DNA of 64,000 bases from Sphingobacterium detergens (lineage in GTDB: Bacteria; Bacteroidota; Bacteroidia; Sphingobacteriales; Sphingobacteriaceae), in NCBI RefSeq assembly GCF_003610355.1, contig NZ_RAPY01000003.1, positions 248,001 to 312,000 of the forward strand, given 5' to 3'. Of the stretch, positions 9,169 through 16,641 are shown piece after piece. Every line of letters begins with the position of its first letter. Position 1 is the first letter of the stretch. The translations under genes and the position numbers were made by a program. The notes beneath the pieces are model-generated. The model was not told where the DNA came from. It saw only the letters and a program-made list of their open reading frames with translations, and ran no database searches.

Positions 9169-9696
9169 ATGAAAAGTAATAGTAATATTAAGATCACATC
9201 TATCATCTTAGCCGGGGCGACACTTTTTACCAGTTGTGCAAGCACAACATTAATTCAGTCAAACCCAATTGGTGCAAAAGTTTATATTCAAGGAGAATAT
9301 GCTGGTACAACACCATATTCTTATAAAGACACTAAAATCGTCGGTAGTACCACTGACCTGAAAATTGAGAAAGAGGGGTATGAACCTTTTTCGACAAGTT
9401 TCTCACGAAATGAAAAAGCTGATGTTGGCGCTATTATAGGTGGCATTTTTGTTTTGGTTCCATTTCTATGGACAATGAAGTATAAAGACCAACATACATA
9501 TGAACTAATACCTTTAGGTGCAGGAGCTAAAAAAGAAGCGACAACAGATACATCAATAGCAACAAAATTACAGGAGCTAAAAAAGATGTACGATGACAAG
9601 CTCATAACCAAAGAGGAGTACGAACAACAACGGGAAAAGGTTTTGAACAACTACAGTTCGACTGAAAATAAAACGGATAAAAAAACAGAAAGCTAG
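9169..9696 (+). CDS. PEGA-domain lipoprotein with a C-terminal SHOCT segment
   Basis: This 175-residue protein has a lipoprotein signal with lipobox LFTSC (Cys23). Residues about 26-78 read like a PEGA domain (SNPIGAKVYIQGEYAGTTP), then comes a hydrophobic stretch (about 86-103). The end, about 131-163, resembles a SHOCT motif (LQELKKMYDDKLITKEEYEQ). PEGA domains are found on surface-exposed and envelope proteins. SHOCT segments are thought to mediate oligomerisation. No link to leucine synthesis is evident. It lies 32 bp after leuC and 40 bp before leuD, so it is probably read with them. Confidence 0.8.
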   Translation: MKSNSNIKITSIILAGATLFTSCASTTLIQSNPIGAKVYIQGEYAGTTPYSYKDTKIVGSTTDLKIEKEGYEPFSTSFSRNEKADVGAIIGGIFVLVPFLWTMKYKDQHTYELIPLGAGAKKEATTDTSIATKLQELKKMYDDKLITKEEYEQQREKVLNNYSSTENKTDKKTES

Positions 9697-9736
9697 TATT
9701 TAAAGCTTTTGGTTTTTTATTTTGACTTTGAAAAAA

Positions 9737-10327
9737 ATGAAAAAATTTGAAACTTTAACTTCACCGGTAGTTCCACTACCAATTGAAAATATTGATACCG
9801 ATCAGATCATACCGGCACGTTTCTTAAAAGCGACCACACGTGAGGGCTTTGGAAACAATCTGTTCCGTGACTGGCGTTTTGATAGCGAGAATCAGCCTAA
9901 AGCAGATTTCGTATTGAATAACCCAACCTATTCGGGAAAGATATTGGTTGCTGGCAAAAACTTTGGTTGCGGCTCTAGCCGTGAGCATGCTGCATGGGCG
10001 ATTCAAGACTATGGTTTTGATGTGGTCATCAGTTCGTTTTTTGCAGATATCTTTAAAGGTAACGCCCTTAATAATGGCGTATTGCCGATACAGGTTTCGG
10101 AAGAATTTTTAGCTAAAATCTTCGAATTGGTACACCAAAACCCAAACACAGAAATTATCGTTGATCTCGAAAAACAAACGGTTATGTTGACAGAGACTGG
10201 CGATCAATTTGAATTTGAAATCAATCCATACAAAAAATCATGCTTGATTAATGGATACGATGATATCGATTTCATCCTTAATCAAAAAGATTTAATTGAA
10301 TCATTTGAAACAACAAGAAAATGGTAG
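9737..10327 (+). CDS. leuD: 3-isopropylmalate dehydratase, small subunit
   Basis: This 196-residue protein is the swivelling subunit of isopropylmalate isomerase. NIDTDQIIPARFLK near the N-terminus and GKNFGCGSSREHAAWA (about residues 73-88) are the family signatures. A TTG at 9722 is in frame, but the ATG at 9737 gives the expected N-terminus (MKKFETLTSPVVPL). Its last codons overlap the start of the following ABC ATPase by 7 bp, which suggests translational coupling. Confidence 0.95.
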   Translation: MKKFETLTSPVVPLPIENIDTDQIIPARFLKATTREGFGNNLFRDWRFDSENQPKADFVLNNPTYSGKILVAGKNFGCGSSREHAAWAIQDYGFDVVISSFFADIFKGNALNNGVLPIQVSEEFLAKIFELVHQNPNTEIIVDLEKQTVMLTETGDQFEFEINPYKKSCLINGYDDIDFILNQKDLIESFETTRKW

Positions 10328-11799
10328 ACCCAGTCGTCCATATTGCCAATTTAACTATTCAGCATGGTAAGGATACCGTGCTGCAAGATTTAAATTGGCA
10401 AATTTTTCCTGGGGAACAATGGATCTTAGGAGGTCCGAGTGGCACAGGAAAAACAACGCTAGCAAAAGCAATTGCGGGACAACTAAAATATCAGGGCAGC
10501 CTATCCTTTCATTTGGATATGGACAGTCCCTTACCAGCTCTTGTGCATTACGTCTCCAATTGGTTTCAATTTACCAATCTGGAGGGTGATCGCAATTTCT
10601 ATTACCAACAACGCTACAATAAATTTGCAAAAAACGATACACTAACGGTTTTTGCTGAATTAAAACATTTTGCAAAGCAACAACAGCTTGCCTTTGAAGA
10701 TGTAGCACCTTACCTCGCTATCTTTGGATTTGAAAACTTCAAAGATCAACAGTTGATCGAACTTTCCAGTGGCGAACATAAAAGGCTACAGTTGGTCAAA
10801 GCACTGTGGCTTCAACCTCAGCTATTGATTATCGACCAGCCTTATACCGGACTGGATGTACAATCCAGAAAAGATCTGAATCAGGTCTTTGATCAGCTTG
10901 CAGAAAAAGGTGTATCACTGCTGCTGATCAGTAACGATGACGAGCAGCCTGATTGCATCAATCGTTTTGCTGAAATCCAAGATGGGAAAATAGTCATTCG
11001 TCAAAACAGTGGTGAAATTTCAAAAGGAATACCACGAAAGCGAAAGGAATTACCTTATTTCTTGCAACAATCGCCTAAAGTCTCCGCTCCCATCATGGTA
11101 AAGATGAAGCAGATTCATATTTCCTATGGCGAGAAGCAGGTCTTAAAAAATATTGATTGGGAAGTTAAAGCAGGTGAAAAATGGTTGTTGCAAGGACATA
11201 ATGGCTCCGGAAAATCGACCTTATTAAGTCTGATCAATGGAGATCATCCGCAGGCCTATGCTAATGATATCCACCTTTTCGGTAAAAAAAGAGGATCAGG
11301 AGAAAGTATCTGGGAAATTAAAGAACACCTTGGTATCATTTCTCCCGAATTACATTGGTACTACGATATGAATGCCAATGTGGGACAAACAATCGCTTCG
11401 GGGTTCTTCGACTCAATGAGTCTCTATCAGAAATTAGGGTACGAGCAACAGCAGAAACTGGAACAGGTACTTCATTTTTTCGATCTCAAAGAAGTGAAGC
11501 ATAAAACATTAGGATCTTTACCCTTAGGTCAACAGCGGTTAGCCTTACTAGCCCGCACCATTGTAAAGCATCCCGAATTGCTTATATTAGATGAACCTTG
11601 TCAGGGATTAGACAAGGAACAATCACAATATTTCAATGATGTGATCGATGACCTGAGCAAGAATGGCCAAACCCTTATTTATGTTGGTCATTTCCAAAGC
11701 CAATTACCGACCTGTATAGATAACAAGATGGTACTGGAAAAGGGTGAAATTAAATCCGTAGAACGAGTTATCCACAAAAAAGAAGCTTTATCAACATAG
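10321..11799 (+). CDS. Twin ABC ATPase of the ModF type
   Basis: This 492-residue cytosolic protein carries two ABC nucleotide-binding domains in tandem and no membrane segment. Domain 1 has Walker A GPSGTGKT (38-45), signature LSSGE (148-152) and Walker B LLIIDQP (168-174). The catalytic glutamate is Gln173 here. Domain 2 has Walker A GHNGSGKST (292-300), a degenerate signature LPLGQ (400-404) and an intact LLILDEP (419-425). This layout matches E. coli ModF/PhrA-like proteins, whose role is uncertain. No permease gene is nearby. The start overlaps leuD by 7 bp, which ties its translation to the leu genes. Confidence 0.85.
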   Translation: MVDPVVHIANLTIQHGKDTVLQDLNWQIFPGEQWILGGPSGTGKTTLAKAIAGQLKYQGSLSFHLDMDSPLPALVHYVSNWFQFTNLEGDRNFYYQQRYNKFAKNDTLTVFAELKHFAKQQQLAFEDVAPYLAIFGFENFKDQQLIELSSGEHKRLQLVKALWLQPQLLIIDQPYTGLDVQSRKDLNQVFDQLAEKGVSLLLISNDDEQPDCINRFAEIQDGKIVIRQNSGEISKGIPRKRKELPYFLQQSPKVSAPIMVKMKQIHISYGEKQVLKNIDWEVKAGEKWLLQGHNGSGKSTLLSLINGDHPQAYANDIHLFGKKRGSGESIWEIKEHLGIISPELHWYYDMNANVGQTIASGFFDSMSLYQKLGYEQQQKLEQVLHFFDLKEVKHKTLGSLPLGQQRLALLARTIVKHPELLILDEPCQGLDKEQSQYFNDVIDDLSKNGQTLIYVGHFQSQLPTCIDNKMVLEKGEIKSVERVIHKKEALST

Positions 11800-11880
11800 A
11801 AATTGTGGAAAACGATAATTAACAATAGATATTAGACAATAGACATGAGTGGATGGATATTCAAAATTTATAAAAATAGC

Positions 11881-11914
11881 ATCTCAATACTCATATCTCA
11901 ATACGCAATACTAA
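11881..11914 (+). repeat. CTCAATAC-type tract before leuB
   Basis: ATCTCAATACTCATATCTCA followed by ATACGCAATACTAA ends 7 bp before the leuB ATG. It is the clearest of the four tracts in the window and shares ACGCAATACTAA with the glyS copy. A related short-period tract (CAATAGATATTAGACAATAG) lies just upstream at about 11823-11842. Confidence 0.65.
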
Positions 11915-11921
11915 GAAAGCA

Positions 11922-12995
11922 ATGAAAAAAAACATATTAATCATCCCCGGAGATGGCATTGGCCAAGAAGTAACAACATGGGGTAAAAAAGTTTTAGAAA
12001 AGATTGGTGAAAATTATGGTCATGAATTCAGTTTCGATGAAGCGATCATGGGACACACTGCGATTGAGGCTACAGGAAATCCGCTTCCGGATGAAACGCT
12101 AGCGAAAGCAAAAGCGTCAGATGCGATCCTTTTCGGCGCGATCGGACATATCAAATACGACAACGATCCATCTGCTAAAGTAAGACCCGAGCAAGGCTTA
12201 TTGAAGATCCGTAAAGAATTGGGTTTATATGCCAATCTTCGTCCTATCCTTTTATTTGATGAATTATTGGATGCGTCGAGTTTAAAGCCTGAAATCCTAC
12301 AAGGAACAGATATTCTTTTCTTCCGTGAGTTGACGGGTGACGTTTATTTTGGGGAGAAAAACCGCAATGAGGACAATACCTTTGCTTCAGATTTGATGAA
12401 CTACCACCGTTATGAAGTAGAGCGTATCGCACGTAAAGCTTATGATGCTGCCCGTACCCGTAACAAGAGATTATGCTCAGTTGATAAAGCCAATGTATTG
12501 GAAACTTCCCGGTTATGGAGAGAAGTTGTCCAAGAAATTGCAAAAGAATACCCTGATGTTGAAACAGAACACATGTTTATCGACAATGCAGCAATGCAAT
12601 TGGTTAAGAATCCGAAGAAATTTGATGTCGTATTAACAGCGAATCTTTTTGGTGATATCTTGACAGATGAAGCATCGCAGATCGCGGGATCAATGGGGAT
12701 GTTGGCCTCAGCTTCAGTCGGTGATGGAACAGGTTTCTTCGAGCCTATCCATGGTTCGGCACATGATATCGCGGGCCAAAATAAAGCGAATCCACTTGCC
12801 TCAATTCTATCGGCGGCATTAATGCTTGACATTAGCTTTGGTCTTCAGGAAGAAGCAAAAGCAGTGACCAATGCTGTTGCTGAAACACTAAAAGCAGGTT
12901 GGAGAACGGGAGATATCGCCAATGCCCATACTGAGGCATCTAAAGTCCTAGGTACGCAAGAAATGGGTGAAAAAGTATTAGCGTTTATTAAATAG
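11922..12995 (+). CDS. leuB: 3-isopropylmalate dehydrogenase
   Basis: This 357-residue NAD-dependent decarboxylating dehydrogenase makes 4-methyl-2-oxopentanoate, the precursor of leucine. Visible are IIPGDGIGQEV at the N-terminus, the substrate-binding segment ELTGDVYFGEK and GSAHDIAGQNKANPLASI near the C-terminus, all typical of isopropylmalate dehydrogenases. The length is standard. Its start follows a CTCAATAC-type tract, and leuA follows after 66 bp. Confidence 0.95.
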   Translation: MKKNILIIPGDGIGQEVTTWGKKVLEKIGENYGHEFSFDEAIMGHTAIEATGNPLPDETLAKAKASDAILFGAIGHIKYDNDPSAKVRPEQGLLKIRKELGLYANLRPILLFDELLDASSLKPEILQGTDILFFRELTGDVYFGEKNRNEDNTFASDLMNYHRYEVERIARKAYDAARTRNKRLCSVDKANVLETSRLWREVVQEIAKEYPDVETEHMFIDNAAMQLVKNPKKFDVVLTANLFGDILTDEASQIAGSMGMLASASVGDGTGFFEPIHGSAHDIAGQNKANPLASILSAALMLDISFGLQEEAKAVTNAVAETLKAGWRTGDIANAHTEASKVLGTQEMGEKVLAFIK

Positions 12996-13061
12996 TAATG
13001 AGATATGGGTAGGGAGTTTTACTTCTTACGTTTTTTTATAAATCTTTTGAATTAAGAAATT

Positions 13062-14225
13062 ATGTTACACGATCCTAATCATCTTTACATCTTCGACACC
13101 ACATTACGTGATGGCGAACAGGTACCAGGATGCCAATTAACTACTCCAGAGAAAATTGAGATCGCGAAGGATTTAGAAAAACTAGGTGTCGATATTATCG
13201 AAGCCGGTTTTCCTGTTTCCAGCCCCGGAGATTTTCAATCTGTCGTAGCGTTATCCAAGGCGGTGAATGATGTTATTATATGTGCATTAACCCGTGCTAA
13301 TCAAAACGATATTGACGTCGCTGCCGAGGCATTGAAATATGCCAAGCGCCCACGTATCCATACCGGCATTGGTTCTTCAGATATGCATATCAAATATAAA
13401 TTCAATAGTACGCGTGAAGAAATTTTAGAGCGTGCGGTAGCGGCTGTAAAACATGCGAAATCCTATGTGGAAGATGTCGAGTTTTATGCGGAGGATGCGG
13501 GACGTGCCGATCTGGAATTTTTAGCTAAAATGATTGAATCAGTGATTGCTGCTGGCGCGACAGTGGTGAATATTCCAGACACCAACGGCTATTGCTTACC
13601 AGACCAATATGGTGCTAAAATCAAGTATCTCAAGGAGAATGTACGGAATATTGATCAAGCAATCATCTCTGCACATTGTCATAATGATTTAGGACTAGCT
13701 ACAGCCAATTCCATTGCTGCAATACAAAACGGTGCCCGTCAGGTAGAATGTACCATCAATGGTATCGGTGAACGTGCGGGTAATACCTCCTTGGAAGAAG
13801 TTGCGATGATCCTTAAAGTACACAACCAAGCTTTCGGTAGCTTAACTTCAAATATTGATAGCCGTATGTTTACCTATCTATCACGTAAAGTGAGTGAAAT
13901 GATGAACATGCCTGTGCAACCCAATAAAGCGATTGTTGGCCGGAATGCCTTTGCCCATAGTTCAGGTATACACCAAGATGGCTTCTTGAAACACCGCGAA
14001 AATTATGAAATTATCAGACCCGAAGATGTGGGTCTTGATGAAGCAGATATCATCTTAACTGCCCGTTCAGGAAGACATGCACTTAAACACCATTTAGAGC
14101 GCTTAGGTTTCCATCTTGAAAAAGATGATCTTGCAGATTGCTATCAACGCTTTTTGGTTTTGGCCGACGAAAAGAAAAATATTTGTGATGATGACCTAAA
14201 AAGCCTCATCCAAGAAAAGATATAA
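13062..14225 (+). CDS. leuA: 2-isopropylmalate synthase, short form without regulatory domain
   Basis: The protein condenses acetyl-CoA with 3-methyl-2-oxobutanoate, the first committed step to leucine. The HMGL-type TIM barrel is complete: FDTTLRDGEQVPGC at residues 11-24 and the metal ligands His205 and His207 in HCHNDLGLATANS. At 387 residues it ends about 130 residues before E. coli LeuA (523), so the C-terminal allosteric domain that binds leucine is absent. The reading frame ends cleanly and a terminator follows, so this is not a truncation by mutation. Homocitrate and citramalate synthases belong to the same superfamily, but position in the leu cluster favours LeuA. Confidence 0.9.
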   Translation: MLHDPNHLYIFDTTLRDGEQVPGCQLTTPEKIEIAKDLEKLGVDIIEAGFPVSSPGDFQSVVALSKAVNDVIICALTRANQNDIDVAAEALKYAKRPRIHTGIGSSDMHIKYKFNSTREEILERAVAAVKHAKSYVEDVEFYAEDAGRADLEFLAKMIESVIAAGATVVNIPDTNGYCLPDQYGAKIKYLKENVRNIDQAIISAHCHNDLGLATANSIAAIQNGARQVECTINGIGERAGNTSLEEVAMILKVHNQAFGSLTSNIDSRMFTYLSRKVSEMMNMPVQPNKAIVGRNAFAHSSGIHQDGFLKHRENYEIIRPEDVGLDEADIILTARSGRHALKHHLERLGFHLEKDDLADCYQRFLVLADEKKNICDDDLKSLIQEKI

Positions 14226-14232
14226 AAAAGGG

Positions 14233-14257
14233 AAGGCTGCTGATGCAGCCTTTTTTT
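14233..14257 (+). terminator. Intrinsic terminator of the ilv/leu cluster
   Basis: AAGGCTGC (14233-14240), a TGAT tetraloop and GCAGCCTT (14245-14252) form an 8-bp stem followed by a T run. It lies 7 bp after the leuA stop and ends the cluster. Confidence 0.9.
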
Positions 14258-14378
14258 ATCAAGAACATATTTTTTAAGAGGATTTCACAATCACATGTAT
14301 AAACTTTTTTGTTCTATTCGCTCGTGGTCTTTCTCATAAAAATCAACTAAATTTAAATCAACTTTTAAACACAGTATA

Positions 14379-14426
14379 GGTAGCATCTCCAGCATAGCGG
14401 TGGATATCCCCGCTTTCTTTACTACC
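14379..14426 (+). promoter_or_regulatory. Candidate structured leader before ilvA
   Basis: Two nested pairings are visible: GGTAG (14379-14383) with CTACC (14422-14426), and AGCGG (14396-14400) with CCGCT (14410-14414). The structure ends 23 bp before the ilvA ATG. The stems are short, so this is a candidate only. It could be a regulatory 5' leader for a gene transcribed apart from the main cluster. Confidence 0.3.
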
Positions 14427-14449
14427 TTCATTAGACATATCATCTAACT

Positions 14450-15697
14450 ATGGATCTATCAACCCTAAACATCGATTCCGAAGCTACACTTGAGCGCATC
14501 AAATCTGTGGTCAATCGTACCCCCCTACAATATAATCGGCATTTATCCGAAAAATATGACGCAGAAGTCTATCTCAAAAGAGAAGATTTGCAAGTCGTAC
14601 GTTCTTATAAATTACGTGGTGCCTACAATAAGATTATTTCGTTGACAGATGAAGAAAGGCAACGTGGCGTAGTCTGTGCAAGTGCAGGTAATCATGCCCA
14701 GGGTGTGGCCTTTTCATGTAACAAATTAGACATTAAAGGTGTTATATTTATGCCTGGACCGACCCCTCGTCAAAAAATCTCACAGACCGAAATGTGGGGT
14801 AATGGCAATGTTGAAATTGTATTGACTGGCGATACATTTGATGACTGTCAAAAAGCTGCTCTGGCATACACGGAAGAACATGGTATGACTTTCATTCCGC
14901 CATTTGATGATCTCAAAGTGGTGGAAGGACAAGGTACTGTAGCCGTTGAAGCATTGCAGGATCTTCCGGATATGGACGCCATATTTATTCCGATCGGTGG
15001 TGGTGGACTAGCTGCCGGAGCAAGCTATTACCTGAAAAGCAAAAACAAAGCGATCAAGTGTTACGGTGTAGAGCCTGAAGGTGCACCATCGATGCAAGCT
15101 GCACTTGAAAACGACGCACCCTTTGAATTAGAGCACATCAACAAGTTTGTGGATGGAGCTGCTGTAAAAAAAATAGGGGCTACAACCTTCGCCATTGCTA
15201 AGCAACTGCTTGATGATACACGCTCTATTCCTGAAGGTAAAATCTGTACCTGTATTTTGGAGTTATACAATAAAGATGCAATCGTCGTTGAACCTGCAGG
15301 AGCACTTTCTGTTGCCGCATTGGAGTTCCACAAAGATGAAATTAAAGGGAAGAAAGTAGTCTGTATTATTTCAGGTGGCAACAATGATATTGACCGCATG
15401 AGTGAGATCAAAGAACTGTCTCTACTTTATGAAGGATACAAGCACTATTTTATCGTTCGCTTTCCACAGCGCCCAGGTGCATTAAAACTTTTCGTTTCCG
15501 AGGTTCTCGGTCCTAAAGACGATATCACCCGGTTTGAGTTTATCAAAAAAACAGAACGCGAAAGGGGTCCAGCCCTAGTCGGCATTGAGCTCAACAAGCC
15601 TGAAGATTACGAAACATTGATCGAACGAATGAAAGAATACAAATTCGATGTCATTGAAATCAATAAAGATCAAACATTATTCGAATATCTGGTGTAA
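14450..15697 (+). CDS. ilvA: Threonine dehydratase (biosynthetic type)
   Basis: This 415-residue PLP enzyme deaminates threonine to 2-oxobutyrate, the entry step to isoleucine. The PLP lysine lies in SYKLRGAYNK (fold type II), with the asparagine-loop SAGNHAQG and the glycine loop IPIGGGGLAAG for the phosphate. The last 85 or so residues form one ACT-like regulatory domain (from KHYFIVRFPQRPGAL). E. coli IlvA (514) has two such domains, and single-domain forms of about 400-420 residues are common. It lies after the cluster terminator, so it probably has its own promoter. Confidence 0.93.
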   Translation: MDLSTLNIDSEATLERIKSVVNRTPLQYNRHLSEKYDAEVYLKREDLQVVRSYKLRGAYNKIISLTDEERQRGVVCASAGNHAQGVAFSCNKLDIKGVIFMPGPTPRQKISQTEMWGNGNVEIVLTGDTFDDCQKAALAYTEEHGMTFIPPFDDLKVVEGQGTVAVEALQDLPDMDAIFIPIGGGGLAAGASYYLKSKNKAIKCYGVEPEGAPSMQAALENDAPFELEHINKFVDGAAVKKIGATTFAIAKQLLDDTRSIPEGKICTCILELYNKDAIVVEPAGALSVAALEFHKDEIKGKKVVCIISGGNNDIDRMSEIKELSLLYEGYKHYFIVRFPQRPGALKLFVSEVLGPKDDITRFEFIKKTERERGPALVGIELNKPEDYETLIERMKEYKFDVIEINKDQTLFEYLV

Positions 15698-16014
15698 AAA
15701 ATAAAAAGCTGCGATTTAAATGCAGTAAAAAAATAAACACATTCAAAATTAGAGAATGGACCACAGCCCAAAAGTTAGACAAAAAAACTTTTGGGCTGTA
15801 TTATTATGAGCGAACAGACATTTGAAGATAAACTCGTCCTTTTTTCAATGGACTAGCTTGAGTAATAATAGGAAACGGGAACTGTATTTATATTTCCGAC
15901 AAGATTAAAAACCGGTTTGAACAATTTGCCAAGTCGTTTATATCTGTTAAAATTAATGCTATTTTCATCACATAAAAATCTTATATTTAAGTGTTTAATC
16001 AAAAATAAGCACAG
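15698..16014. other. Intergenic region between ilvA and the DUF2911 gene
   Basis: The region contains a 14-bp perfect inverted repeat (15763-15799) described separately and a 16-codon frame at 15807-15857 that I do not consider a gene. The promoter of the DUF2911 gene should be in the last 100 bp, where TATATTTA at about 15980 is a near match to TAnnTTTG. Confidence 0.4.
15763..15799. repeat. 14-bp perfect inverted repeat with an IS3-like end sequence
   Basis: ACAGCCCAAAAGTT (15763-15776) is followed after 9 nt by its exact reverse complement (15786-15799). The CCAAAAGTTAGAC part resembles terminal inverted repeats of IS3/IS150-type insertion sequences. There is no T run, so it is not a normal terminator. 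It may be a relic of an insertion sequence end. Confidence 0.4.
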
Positions 16015-16530
16015 ATGAGAGTACTAATTTTAACGATTTTGACCCTAATCGGTCAACTTAGCTTCGCCCAGACAGACAAAAGCAAACGTCCAAGTCCTCC
16101 AGACAACACCAAGGTAACCACAACCGATGGTGTTACCATCGACATCAATTACAGCCGTCCTTCACTCAAAGGTCGCAAGCTCGGAGTTGATATTGTTCCT
16201 GCCGGTGTAGTCTGGCGTACAGGCGCCAATGAAGCCACTACGATCGAATTCAATAAAGATGTATTGGTTGAAGGAAAAAAACTAGCCGCAGGGAAATATG
16301 GTCTTTATAGTATCCCTGGAGAACACGAAACAACCCTTATGTTCAGCAAAGTGTGGAATCAATGGGGTACAAAATATGACGCTAAAGATGATGCGCTACG
16401 CGTTTCAGTCAGTAATGGTAAGTCAGATAACAGTCAGGAACAGTTCAAAATAAATGCGACTCCCGAAGGTAATATTTCACTGGAATGGGGAGAATACGTC
16501 ATTCCTTTTAAGGTCAAAGCAAGTAACTAG
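16015..16530 (+). CDS. Secreted DUF2911 family protein
   Basis: This 171-residue protein starts with a signal peptide (MRVLILTILTLIGQLSFAQ, cleavage after AQ about residue 19). The rest matches my recollection of DUF2911, common in Bacteroidota: VTTTDGVTIDINYSRPSLKG, VVWRTGANEATTI and the GKYGLYSIPG segment. The family has no assigned activity. It is a single-gene unit that ends at a bidirectional terminator. Confidence 0.85.
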   Translation: MRVLILTILTLIGQLSFAQTDKSKRPSPPDNTKVTTTDGVTIDINYSRPSLKGRKLGVDIVPAGVVWRTGANEATTIEFNKDVLVEGKKLAAGKYGLYSIPGEHETTLMFSKVWNQWGTKYDAKDDALRVSVSNGKSDNSQEQFKINATPEGNISLEWGEYVIPFKVKASN

Positions 16531-16553
16531 CTGATCCCATAAGTCCGTTTTAT

Positions 16554-16596
16554 AAAAATAGGCTACCGGTCAAAGTACGACGGGTAGCCTATTTTT
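16554..16596. terminator. Bidirectional terminator between convergent genes
   Basis: AAAAATAGGCTACC (16554-16567) pairs with GGTAGCCTATTTTT (16583-16596), a 14-bp perfect stem. Because the stem is flanked by A and T runs it can end transcription of the DUF2911 gene (+) and of the symporter locus (-). Confidence 0.85.
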
Positions 16597-16641
16597 ATAG
16601 GATCGAACAGCTTTAATATGGTCAAAAAGCAGTTCGTATGC

